Assembly (NCBI GenBank): GCA_025200525.1
Contig: CM045767.1
Location: 123,926,346 to 123,990,345 of the forward strand
Length of the DNA: 64,000 nt
From: Camellia lanceoleosa
Lineage: Eukaryota > Streptophyta > Magnoliopsida > Ericales > Theaceae
Direction: 5' to 3'
This document shows positions 19,980 to 31,015 of this stretch, one piece after another. The notes below the pieces were generated by a model that saw nothing but the letters and a program-made list of their open reading frames with translations, had not been told where the DNA came from and made no database searches. A program made the translations under genes and the position numbers. How positions within the stretch are numbered: position 1 is the stretch's first letter; every line of letters starts with the position of its first letter.

Positions 19980-21103
19980 AGGAATATCCAGGTTGTGACT
20001 AAACTCTATTGTTGTGTGTGAGATCAAGTGGAGATGAGTAATACTTGAATAACATGATTGCTGAGTTTACAACTGCTAGTAATTAATGGTTGACATTAGA
20101 AGTATGGCAAAGTGATAAACATTGAAGTTGTCAATACTTTGTATATTCTGCAAAGTGATAAACATTGAAGTTGTCAATAGTTTGTATATTCTTCTTTTCT
20201 AATTCATTTATATATTTGGTTGGGAGATTTGAGAAGAAATTTAGAAAGAGAAATAGAAATAGAAAAGGTAGGTAAAATATAAATAAAATATATCTACATT
20301 TCACCTAATTTTACACATTTTTTTCTTTTCTTTTTTCAAATCCCTCTCCAAATCTCCCAACCAAATATTTTTATTTCCCTTTTGGTTTGAATATTGGGTT
20401 TGAATTTCATTCTCAACGTAAGATTAGGTCCTGCACAGAGTGAGATATGACACAGACTCATAATTAGCACATAATGTTCCATTCCTAAATCTTTCTGTCT
20501 TTTTAATTCAAAAAATAAAATATATTAATGTTTTTTTGAGATTTAGAGACAATACAATTTGTCTCATAATTTTAATATAATTATATTAAACTCTTTTTTA
20601 GTAAGTCTAAAGAGACTGAAAATTCAAAGATTAACAACATAAAATATATTTTTTCAATGTAGAAGAAATGACAACATTATTTTTCCATCCGTATGATTAA
20701 TGAATTTGTGATGAAAAAGTGTTCAGCATTATGTGAGTTAAATTTTAAGGAAATACAATATAATTATGCCAAATTTGTAGAATTTACTATATTTTCATCA
20801 AACTTTAAGCGAGGCCAATGTTATTTACTTTATTTGAAGACATTCATATTTAATGAATTATGTCTTGAGATTAATACACTTAAAATTTCCAACGATTTAA
20901 AAATTATAAATGTTTTACAATAAAGAATAAGAAAATTTAGAGACAGATCACCTTTGGCACTTGCTGGCTATAATATGTGATGGGCATATCCAAATTTAGG
21001 TATATCTAAATTGTGAATTTTTTAATGTTATGTGTGAGATTCAGTGGAGAGGGATTATTTTTTTATTTTTGGTCCTAACACTTGAATAACATGAGTTTAC
21101 TAA
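19980..21103. repeat. Local segmental duplication (first copy 19980-20460; second from 20995)
   Basis: ACTTGAATAACATGA...GAGTTTAC and TGGTTGACATTA...AAGTGATAA(A)CATTGAAGTTGTCAATAC occur in the same order near 20040-20150 and 21070-21515. TTGAATYTCAYTCTSAACRTWAGAYTAGG occurs at about 20400 and 21870. The second copy carries a Tourist-like insertion at 21104-21325. No coding sequence is evident in either copy. Confidence 0.6.
20108..20193 (+). repeat. 43-bp tandem duplication
   Basis: CAAAGTGATAAACATTGAAG begins at 20108 and again at 20151; the two units differ at one base (TCAATAC against TCAATAG). The duplication is recent and local to the first copy of the larger duplication. Confidence 0.85.
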
Positions 21104-21325
21104 GGGCTCAAGTGGCTCATGAGCCACAAAAAACAAAACAGGCTCATGAGCCACAACAGACAAAATATCACATCCAACCCCATAATCATTACATTCTTCT
21201 CTCACAAAAAAAGTTTAAAAAGCCAAAAAGTCAAGAGTCCTTCCCAAACCAAGCTTTTGAGCCCAGGCTCATATAGCCAAAAAAGCCAAAAAGCCAAAGA
21301 GCCAGCCCACTTCCCAAACGGAGGC
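21104..21325. mobile_element. Tourist-like (PIF/Harbinger) MITE with TAA target duplication
   Basis: Ends GGGCTCAAGTGG and, reversed, GCCTCCGTTTGG are flanked by TAA on both sides (21101-21103, 21326-21328). The paralogous copy near 20060 lacks the insertion, which independently supports the boundaries. The interior carries GGCTCATGAGCC palindromes and AAAAAGCCAAAAAGCC repeats. Confidence 0.7.
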
Positions 21326-21328
21326 TAA

Positions 21329-23613
21329 TAGTGGTTGACATTACGAAGTGAATGAGGATCATCTCCTTCTTCTCTCTCCTCTTATTTGTAATGGTGGAGA
21401 TGCACTCTAATATGATCTAACGGTCCATATCTGATTATTTAAAAAATAAAAAAAATAATTGGACTCATTAGAAGTAGACCAAAGTGATAACATTGAAGTT
21501 GTCAATACCTTGGTATTCTTCTTTTTTTTCTCCATACATCACCATATTTTTATATAAAATTTATTTTCAAAATGATATAATAAATTTGTAAATATGTTGT
21601 AAATATATGTTCATAATGATAGGCTTTGTATTTTTAAAGAAAATGACCACAAGAAATCACATCTTTCTATATAACAAATTTGAACAATATCTTTTCATAT
21701 AGCACTACTCTATTCATATTCTCACGCCTAAATTTATTTATTTATTTATTTTTTAAACAGAAATGTACCCCAAAAAAAATAAAATAACTGTGACCCAGAA
21801 AATGACTGTTGGCCACAATTATTTTTTCTGTGCACTTTTCTTTGCATTTTTTATGCATATATGTTGGGATTGAATCTCACTCTGAACATTAGACTAGGCC
21901 CTTAGTGAGAGATTTGGTATAAAAACAAAAACAGAGGAAGAGTCAATATCAAACTTCCAGAAGCTAGTAGCTGTTTTTTTTTTTGGATGAGGCAATTTGG
22001 TGACACTTCATTGTCCTAAGACTTTCCTCAACAAGGTGGCCACACTATCTCTAGCTCTTTGTATCTTCTACAAAGTGCAAAAAAATCAATGAACTAAGGC
22101 TACTAGTCTCTAAAATAAAATACCTCTCTTTAGAAGCTGTAGCTCAGCTGTCAAATTCAAAATGACATATATGCACATTGTATATGTTTGTAAATTTTTT
22201 TTTTTTTTTTCAAAAGATAGGACGTTAATTAGTATGTTAGATTAGCACTTTGAATCAAAACTTCATCTAGAAAATTGTAGTTACACAGGGTTGGTCTTGA
22301 AATTTTTTAGACCCTAGGTAAAATTTTAAAATGAGACATTCTATACATAATTAAAAAAAAAAAAATTGTAAGTAAAATGATAATTGCCGATATCTTTTAT
22401 TTGTTAGTACCCAAATAAAATCTATGTGGATATACAATCATAAAAAATTATATACTAAATTTTTTTTATATATATAGATTAAGATATGTAAAAATCATTA
22501 CAAGTTTACAATAACTCAAAAATAGATAAAAATTTGGTATTGTGACTTTATAATTTATTAAAATTCAGTTTATAATCAGGAAAAAAACAAACAAACAAAA
22601 TTTAATGTTATAATACCAAATAAAAATTAAACCAACTACAACAAACAATATCACTTAAACATTACCTTCTCATATTTTTTTTAATGCAAAACTATTGATT
22701 AAACTTGTATAATCTTACTTATCTACCATATCGTATTCAATAATATTATAATTAAATTCTTATTTCTTCTCTCTCTTTTTATTTTTATTTTTATGTTGAC
22801 ATGGTTAATAGAAAATAAGATTGTGGACTTGAATAAGTTGGACTGAACCTTCATTTTGCTAAAATTATTTAGGAGCTCTTAAATTTTGTTAAAATTTAGG
22901 CACAAAAGGCGGTGGCCTTACCGTCTTATTCTCTAGGTCGACGTTAAAAATTCAACCACTTGAGTTGTGCTTAAATTGAATATATATTTATAAGGTGAAG
23001 ATCCTAAAAATATATGATAAAAATAATTTGGATGATTTTGGATGACTTAAAAAAATTTCGTCTAGATCTGCAAGAGCCAGCTTAGGAAAAAGTAAGAGAA
23101 GAACCAACTATATTTGACTATTCAATTATTAATTCAAACTTTATACTTTTTTATATAAAAAAACAAAAAAACAAACAAATAAATAAATGAATAATGCATA
23201 GATCTTCTACCATAGATGTGTGTCGATTGCGTGCTGCATTTACAATCACAGTTGAGGAAAGCAACATTAATATAAAATATGACAAATGATTTGTAAATAA
23301 AAATTTCATACAAAAATAATATGGCAATAACATTTTAAAAATTATAAATTACTTTAATGATTTTTTTGATTTACAATGAATGGACACAAATCTGCCATCT
23401 CATTCTATATGAATTTTTTTTTTTTTTTTATATATATAAAGTTTGTATTCATATTTTATCACTCTAAAATTATTATGTATGACAAAATTCAGCAAAAAGG
23501 AAAAGTGGATGTTTATGAACTAATAAACATGACTTTTGTTAACGAGTCTTCTAAGAAATTGATTAATAACATATTAAATACTTTGTACATTTTTTAACTA
23601 TGCATTTTTATGG

Positions 23614-23646
<33 letters not shown>

Positions 23647-24351
23647 AGTTTCAACATATTAACGATTACCCTTTTCAAAAATCTGCTAATAAGACCTAGT
23701 AAACATATACGTGACCTATTAAATGTGAATAAAAAAATATTTTATCTTATAAGTCACCGAAGCAATTAGATTAGGGAAATGTTCCGGTGTACAACGTACA
23801 CTGTATGTAATTTTATCATAAAATTATGTAAGTTTTCACGAATTTATATAAATAATTTTACAAAATACGTAAGTTGAATATAAATTTACGTAAGTCCGTA
23901 AACACATATTTTATCTTTTTAAAATAAATTTATATGTTCAAATTTTTATTTCAAAATCTTAATTTATTGCGATAACCAGCCAATGCACTTGTAGTTGTAG
24001 TGAGATTTGGTGAAATGTTGGTGAAGTTTGGACGTAGCTAAAATGGAGCTTTCAAGGTCTTCGTGCGGTTTTGCGTTAAGTCTTCGTCGTCATCCGCGTG
24101 GCTTAGAATATACAGCTGGCCTCCAATTCATCCTCCGCCATATCATATTTAGCGTGGAAGGATTCTCTATTCTCAAATTAATCTCATCTTTTTGTTTTAA
24201 TTTATTCATAATTATTGAATTATATAAGAATTTAAAATATAAAAATTTCGAGACATATCTAATGATTATGAGTGAATTAGAATAAAAAAACGTAATTATT
24301 TAGGGACAGAGGATCCTTGACAATATTTAGCACATCCCCTAAGATTACTAA
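21329..24351. other. AT-rich spacer
   Basis: The left part (to about 21920) is the tail of the second segmental-duplication copy. The rest is AT-rich with homopolymer runs and (TA)n at about 23624-23640. A 250-bp patch of higher GC at about 24000-24180 has an open frame (24028-24285), but the product matches no family I recognise and I do not call it. Confidence 0.45.
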
Positions 24352-24828
24352 GGCTCCGTTTGGTGGAGCTTTCAAATATAATTCCACACTCACGGTGTTT
24401 GTTTAACATTTTTAAAAATTAATTCTACACTCACTTTTGAAAATTCTTTTCAATGCTAAAAAATTTAGACTAATCAGAAGTCTCACCTAACGTTCGGCCA
24501 GTTGATCGGAACATTTTTCAATTTTTTTTTTCACCTGTTATTTTTATATTATAAAAAAAAAAAATTTGTAAGTTAAAATTTTTTATGTTATTTAAAAAAA
24601 ATTCATGAATTTTGAATAAAATTTTGAATTGTGTGTTTAGTTATGAGTTGTAAATTTTTATATCAAATATCATATGTTACATCACTCAATTCAAACTCAA
24701 TTTAAAATTCTTTTCAAAATTCATAACTAAACAAAATTTTCATACTCAAATCATAATTTTAAAACTCACAAACTCAAAATACAACTCTATTTTCAAATTA
24801 TAATTTTAAAATTCTGCTAAACGCTATC
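24352..24828. mobile_element. Possible hAT-like MITE remnant
   Basis: The left end GGCTCCGTTTGGTGG and reversed right end GATAGCGTTTAGCAG are weakly inverted; the interior is AT-rich. No target duplication is seen, so this is tentative. Confidence 0.25.
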
Positions 24829-25254
24829 TAAATTTTTTTATCGTTAAAAGTTTTTATTTTAAAAAAATTAATAAAAAAAATTCTTATGGATTAAATCATA
24901 AATAATTTTCAAAGTATGCGTCTTGAGATGTTCCTGATACATTAATTTATCACTAAATTGTCCCTCACTTCATTTTTATATATAATTAATAATGAAGGTA
25001 ATGACAACGTTGAGGATTAAATTGAACAAATCAAACACTCTGGAGATTTCTTCTTTTTTTTTTTTTTTTGGGGGAGAGGGGGTTATTTTGTTGATGTGTA
25101 AATGTGATTTGACAAAAATAACCTTATTTTTGTTATCAATTATAGATAAAACAAATATAAGAATCATTTAGTGACAAAATTAAGGAAATTTTTTTTTAAG
25201 GTGCTTAATATTAAGATTTTATAGTATAAAGGACATTCAATATTTTAATAATGT
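24829..25254. other. AT-rich spacer
   Basis: I see nothing beyond poly-T/G tracts near 25053-25082. Confidence 0.5.
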
Positions 25255-26300
25255 CTAAGGTCCCTCAAGTTGATCTAGAAAAAATTCATGTCACAGAAAA
25301 AATTGGTCTAGAGAAATTATTTCTCTGACATTCTCTAAACTTCCCACTGTAAAATTTCTATGCCCTGCGCTTCTCCAAATTTCTCCGCTTCCATATACTT
25401 CCCACTCTTTCAGAGAAATTTCTCTGCCTTTCCACAAAATTACATCTCCAGAGAAATTTTAAATTTCTCTGCCAACCCTGCCTCTCTTGGACTCAACACT
25501 CCAGACAAAATTGAAAATTTCTCTAACTTCACCGACCTTCAATTAGTCAAAATGAATCTAGAGAAATTTGAAAACCCAAAAAAAATTGGTCAAAATGAAC
25601 CCAGAGAAATTTGAATTTTCTCTGGGTTTGAGTGAAGAAGCTATAAAGATTTGAAATTTGAAATAAAAAAGTGAAACAGTTGTAGGGGATTTTGAAATGT
25701 GAAGGTTGTAACAAAGTGTTGTAGGCATTTATGTAATAAAATAGTTAGAACAGATGTAATATCGTATGTTATGCATTTCATGATTGTTTTGGTGAGATTG
25801 AGATTAGTTAGTAGTAGTGGGTATTTGGTAGTGATGTGAATGTGATATGGGTTTTTCACAGATTGTGGGCTCTATTGAAATCTAATGGTCTAGTGCTATC
25901 GAGGCGTAGATATGATCAAGAAGAGTTGCAGATCATATCTGAAGACTGCAAGACTGAGAAGGTCTTTGTGTGTGTGTGTGTGTTAGACACTGAATTTTTA
26001 TATATACATTGAATTTATTTGAGTTGTTTTGTCTATGCTATGTTGAATCATTTCCCAAAAGCACATAGAAACACAAATGTATCTATTAAATTATTAATAT
26101 TTTTCTAAATTCAATCTAACAGAAGCCAGGACTAGATAGGAATGTAATAGAGGAGGTTTACAAAACCCAGAAAGCAATTCAGTGAGTTTTGACTCCTTAT
26201 TTCTCTGCCAGAGAAATTTCTCTGCATTTCCACAACATTACATCTCCAGAGAAATTTGAAATTTCTCTGGCCTCTCTGCCTTTCCTGAACTCTAAGTTAC
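25255..26300. repeat. Cluster of GAGAAATTTCTC palindromes with a duplicated 65-bp core
   Basis: CAGAGAAATTTCTCTG-type palindromes and half-sites recur at least ten times at 25310-25625 and again at 26200-26270. A core reading AGAGAAATTTCTCTGC.TTTCCACAA followed by ATTACATCTCCAGAGAAATTT occurs at about 25413 and 26209 with few changes. The intervening 25640-26190 lacks the motif and holds a (GT)n run near 25968-25982. Possibly a decayed transposon with multiple internal repeats; the family is not recognised. Confidence 0.6.
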
Positions 26301-26497
26301 TTTTTATTTGCCTCTCTTCTTGGACTGTCATACTCATGAGAAAGAAAGGGCCATACAAGAAAGAGATGAATTGAATAAGCCTAGGAAATTAGGAATCAAA
26401 TCAACCATTAAAAAGTGAATGTCGCAGCAGATTATGAAGGTCGAACCTCACTAGACCTAGAAAGAAACACGTTCTCTAGCGACAAATATCCTTCTGC

Positions 26498-26498
26498 C

Positions 26499-26554
<56 letters not shown>
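26498..26554. repeat. Compound (TG)n(TA)n(GA)n microsatellite
   Basis: Consecutive TG, TA and GA dinucleotide runs. Confidence 0.95.
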
Positions 26555-26689
26555 TAAGAATGAAAAATGAGAAATTGAGAGCATGAACTGATTTTGAAAA
26601 CAACAACAAAGTGATATAAGTAAAAACTAACTTTATGGACAGCAATCTAAGGGCATTTTGAACAAAGGACCCATGACCACTGAGAAAGA

Positions 26690-26960
26690 GTAGTGAAGTT
26701 AAATCTCTTCCATTTCTCAATGACAGCATGTACAGCAACACGGAAGTCACTCGACGAAAAGGTAGCATCCTACGTCAAGATATCAATCTTTGCTCCATTC
26801 AAGACCATCACAGCGGAAATGGAAGTAGCGATTGTGACCTCACGGTTCTCGAGGACTTAGAGGAAGTCCTTGGTCTGAGAGTCGAGAGTTTTGATCTTGT
26901 TCATCAGAGTCTCGGACTGCTTCATGAGGTTTTGCTCGAGAGACGAGAGAGATAGAGAAA
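26690..26960 (-). pseudogene. Unrecognised coding-like remnant
   Basis: On the minus strand one frame reads LMKQSETLMNKIKTLDSQTKDF, a stop, then VLENREVTIATSISAVMVLN, another stop, then SSDFRVAVHAVIEKWKRF. The composition is balanced, amphipathic and protein-like, and the local GC content is higher than its surroundings. Two in-frame stops would make it a pseudogene piece. I recognise no family, so this may be chance. Confidence 0.25.
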
Positions 26961-27937
26961 GATTTAGTAATGGAGAAGTCAAATTTCTCTGTGTGGGGTT
27001 GAAGGACCTTAGATATTATAAAATAATATTGTGGATCTCTTCCATTACTAAAAATAAGAGAGGGACCTTAGACTAATTTTTTTTAAAATTAATAAGTTGA
27101 AGAGAAAATTGATATATATATTTAAAGGCAAATTCTATGCTACACGCTCTCATAGAGGGGATGTACCATAATATTTTTCATATTTAAAATATTTTAAAGA
27201 TTAAAGTAATGCATAACACATATTTTATGCACCATTTGTCTATTTGACCAATTCTAATTGTTGAAAGTGCCAATTTTTTTAAAAACTCTCTTTTTGGTGG
27301 GGTTGAATAATTAAAAACTCATTTTGATAATTAATGTCCCCAAAAATTCTAGAGATTTTAAATTTTTTAATCAAAATTTTTAGCAAATAGTGAGTGCACA
27401 TCAGTATGTTTCCACACCCATGTGATTGTTTAATAAAAAAATTGATAAAATAATTTTGTTGTCATCTCGCAAAAAAAATTTTAGTTGATTTTTTTAGATC
27501 GGGATTAAAAGTCTGTTTGGATTTTTTTTTTTTTGACTTTTTTAAGAAAAAATTAAATGTTTATGATTTAAATATGATATTTTATTTTATTAATTTATTA
27601 ATTTATTTTATATTTTAGTGATTAATTTAATCCGCTTAGTTCAACTCAATCTAACCCAACCTACATAAACAAACCAAGCCTTTAAGTCTTGTTTGAAAAT
27701 ATATTAATTTAATATATATATATTTTTGATTTCTTATAAAAACAAATATAAAAAAAATAAATAATGATATAACAATTTATATTGAATTTTTTTATTTTTT
27801 TTTTTTGGGATTAAAAGATTGCCTAATGTCCCACATAACTTTGAGCTGCTACTGCCCATTACGCCACGTCACGACCCCCTCTCCTTTTCTTTCTTTTTAA
27901 CCAATCCCACCCCTCCCCTCCTTCATTAAGATAAACA

Positions 27938-27970
<33 letters not shown>

Positions 27971-27985
27971 AAAATTCTCAAAGCA
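26961..27985. other. AT-rich spacer and 5' flank of the small gene
   Basis: No gene in 26961-27830. The final 120 bases are C/T-rich with a (CT)n run at 27939-27968, as in many plant 5' UTRs, immediately upstream of the ATG at 27986. Confidence 0.5.
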
Positions 27986-28240
27986 ATGGAGGGTCTTATT
28001 CCATTTGTGTACAGAGCCATAATGCAACATAAAAATGGTGGACAAGGCTTCATATCCTCATTTCTCAAAGAATCACCTCCATCTTCATACATGAGACTTT
28101 CCGGAGACTCCGGCCGGTTCCACACCTCGTCGGACATCCAGCTTTTCCGGCAAGATTGTGGCTTCTCCGCCTCTTCACCACCGCCCTCCGCCACCCAAAT
28201 AAGTGTTTCCACGGAGGTTCAATCTCCGGTTCGCCGCTGA
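27986..28240 (+). CDS. Small single-exon plant protein of unknown function (84 aa)
   Basis: An intact 84-residue frame begins MEGLIPFVYRAIMQHKNGG, contains SYMRLSGDSGRFH at about residues 35-47, and ends with a Ser/Pro-rich tail and RR. There is no signal peptide, membrane helix or cysteine motif. The MEGLIP... start and a MRL.GDSGRF block look like a short protein family I associate with land plants whose role is not established; that association is from memory and unverified. A CT-rich leader lies directly upstream and the base composition is far less AT-rich than its flanks, supporting a real gene. The ATG is the first in frame after the CT tract. Nothing nearby suggests a pathway. Confidence 0.65.
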   Translation: MEGLIPFVYRAIMQHKNGGQGFISSFLKESPPSSYMRLSGDSGRFHTSSDIQLFRQDCGFSASSPPPSATQISVSTEVQSPVRR

Positions 28241-29790
28241 GTCATTGCATGATGATGATCATCCACAAAATTATGTGCCGGAGGAAAGCTGAAGGCTAGT
28301 ATCTCTCTCAAGTTTGTCAAACATGGTGGCCCTTGTAACTGTAACTAGACAACTATTATGTATGTGAATTTTATTTTTATGGTTTTATAGCTTGGTGTGA
28401 TGATAATCAAGGGTGTGGATAACCAAAGGGACCACACACTTTGTGTTATTATAGTGTAAAATATGAAGGAGACTATGAAAATATATAATAATGTGTAAAT
28501 ATAGGTATTTTCATATAATAATGTGTAAATATAGGTTGTATTATAATTTATATTGTATGGCTAAAGGGACCATACAATTAACTCTATTTCAAATTTATCA
28601 CGCCCGTTTGTGAACTTAGTTTGTTAAAAGATTTTTTTTAATTTTTTTTATAAGATGATGAAAGTTAATAATGTGTTTGGAATGATTTATTTTATTTAAC
28701 AAAATCAATAAAAGATCGGAGCAATTTGATTTAGTGGTATATCTCAATATCCCAAAAAGAGATAAACAATCTTTATAAATTGAACAAGTCAAAAAATACT
28801 TAATTAATGTTTATGATGTAACATTTATTGATCCAGTGGAATTTATTGACTATACGGGCTTAAAAGAGGAGAAATTTTTGTATGTTAATAGGGTATCACG
28901 TGGTACTATTTTTCACTAATCACAAATGTATATGCCTATTATTATTCTCCAAACACTCAACATAAATGTAGTGGACTAATTAATTCTATTTAAAAAATTA
29001 ATTATGAGATAGCATTTTTTAATAGACTGGTTTAGATAGTTCAGTCTGATTCATTGGACCCCTCATGCGTCCAGTTTTAACAATTCTACCATTTATTTAT
29101 TGGGGAGTCCAATTTTAACAATTCATACCATTTATTTATTAAGTTCTTATGTGCGTATCATTGATATTAAAAATCAAATTAATATTATAACTAAAGTATT
29201 AAAAAAATAATTTTTTTTTTTTGCCCATTATTTTCGAGACAAATTATAAAAGTATGTATGTTAATCCATTGATGTTGCTACTATTAACCTACTTTTCTTT
29301 GGATCCCACTTTTTAATTTTATTTTCATTAAAATTTCATCTTTAACTACCGCCTTCCAAACCCCAGCTACGCGACATTCATTCGAAGGAATATTTCATTT
29401 GTCATACAAAAGTCAAAACGATGAGCTTGATTTGATTTTTTTTTTTGTTGTTATTTTTTAGACTTTCTATCAATTTTTAAAAAACAAAAAAATTTACTTT
29501 TTCTAATAAGTCTAATCGAATAAATAGGGAAAAAAATTAAAAACTATTTACTAAAGATTAAAAAAAATATAAAAATATATATTTAAAAAATAGCCCCAAA
29601 TACCCACTCACTAAAAGAGGATGATTGCTTGTGTTGGATTGCTAAAATTTTATTTTATTTTGTTGGTTGATTTTCCACTAATTTTATGCCCCAAAGTGAT
29701 TGGTCATTTTAGTGAAGAGTCGTTGGGACAAAAAAAATATATTAGAAAGTTCAGGCCTATTTGCTTTTGGTTTTCTTTTGGAGAAAATTT
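28241..29790. other. 3' flank and AT-rich spacer
   Basis: The first 400 bases are the likely 3' UTR. A short tandem repeat (ATATAATAATGTGTAAATATAGGT, two copies at about 28479-28535) lies there, and AAAGGGACCACACA / AAAGGGACCATACA flank it. At 29436-29600 AT-rich sequence resembles the MITE family at 5358-5787. No gene is seen. Confidence 0.45.
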
Positions 29791-29835
29791 TATTTTTATT
29801 TATATATTTTGTCTCAATGATCAATTACACTTAAT

Positions 29836-30964
29836 TGCTAGGTATACTTTTTTATTAGAATATGAAATCCAATTAATTTATTAAAATATTTAGTTTGGTT
29901 TGATGTTAGTTATAATATATTTTTAATATATTATATTTGACTTTTGAAAGCTCAATGACAATAACTAGGGTTTTGTTAAAAAGCCTAAAATTTAACAATA
30001 TATATATATATATATGAAAAAAGATTTGTGCCTCGAATCTGGCTCCCTCGAATGTCCCGAATTGGTGAAACGACGTCGTTTCACCGATTCAATTTTTTTT
30101 TTTTTTTCTTCTTCTTCCTCATGTCTGAACTCTGAAACGGGTGAAGGAGAGGGAGAGGGAGAGAAAGAGGGAGAGAGGGAGAGGGAGAGAAAGAGAGAGA
30201 GGGAAAGCAGATCGCGTCGCCTCCGCCCACGATCGCCTCCGCACGATCGCCATGCCTCTGCCTCGCCTCCCATCCTCCTCCTCCTCTCTCCCTCCCCCTC
30301 CTCCTCCTCCTCCTCCTCCTCCTCCCTTCTCCGTCTTCTTCTCCTTTCTTCAGCTGAAAAAAAAAAAAACAGAAACAAAGACAAAAATGACGCTGTTTTA
30401 ATGTTTAGGGGCATTCAGGGGAGCTCGGATTCGAGCTCCCAATCGCGGTTGTATATATATTGTCTTTGTTTGTCCTGTGGTATAATGTGCAACGGCTTGG
30501 AAATTGATACATAATTTCAGTGGATTTTTGGCAGCAACTATATTGATATAGTGTTACTGCTGTGTGGAAGTTTTGCTGCTTCGATTTTTTTGGTTCTTGG
30601 AAGCTCAATTGGTTTGCTTCGTTTCCACTGGTTTGGTAAAGATGATTTGATTCGTTATTTTAGATTTTCTACAACTCTGTTTTGAAAATTTTTGTTCATC
30701 TATTTGGTGAAATCTTTTATCTTATTTATTTGTAATTATTTGGAATTCAACTAAGAGTGGTTTATGAGACCATTTGTGTCTCGTTTGTAATCGTTTGGAA
30801 ACTTTTTGGTTGGTAGTGGAATCGGATTTCGATCCTATGGACATACCTCACATTGAGAGAACCACGTAAAAATTCTTGTGTTACTATTGATTTAATTTTT
30901 CTGTATTAGTTTTTATTCTCACTGATTGATTTACTTGTGAAAAATCATAAATTTTCCCTAACAA
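29836..30964 (+). repeat. Copia 5' LTR, enlarged by a nested MITE
   Basis: It aligns along its whole length with the 3' LTR at 34977-35655 except for a roughly 435-bp insertion. It ends CCCTAACA next to the primer-binding site. Confidence 0.9.
30016..30450. mobile_element. Hairpin MITE with ACGACGTCGT core, copy 2, inside the Copia 5' LTR
   Basis: This segment is absent from the 3' LTR, which defines its limits. Inverted ends TCGAATCTGGCTCCCTCGAATGTCC and, reversed, TCGAATCCGAGCTCCCCTGAATGCC are followed by GGTGAAACGACGTCGTTTCACC on the left and a degraded ACAGCGTCATTT on the right. Then come A/T tracts and a central GAGAGAGG / CTCCTCCTCC core. The architecture equals that of the element at 14130-14570. 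The flanks are TATATATA, so the duplication length is ambiguous. Open frames across it are low-complexity artefacts. Confidence 0.75.
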
Positions 30965-30966
30965 CT

Positions 30967-30980
30967 GGTATCAGAACTTA
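30967..30980 (+). other. Copia primer-binding site (initiator tRNA-Met type)
   Basis: TGGTATCAGAACTT lies two bases after the 5' LTR and matches the usual plant Copia site TGGTATCAGAGC complementary to tRNA-Met. It marks where minus-strand cDNA would be primed. Confidence 0.85.
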
Positions 30981-31015
30981 CGGTTTATTTAGGTTTATTT
31001 ATTTGTGTAAATCAA

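Noticed and set aside
24028..24285. 85-codon plus-strand frame in a GC-richer patch
   Set aside because: No recognisable motif, and its second half is AT-driven; not enough to call a gene.
25310..25625. Regularly recurring palindromes considered as a CRISPR array
   Set aside because: Irregular spacing, degenerate units, plant genome context and no cas genes.
29992..30514. Open frames of 140-166 codons on both strands
   Set aside because: Same cause as above: GA- and CTC-rich core of the MITE in the Copia LTR.
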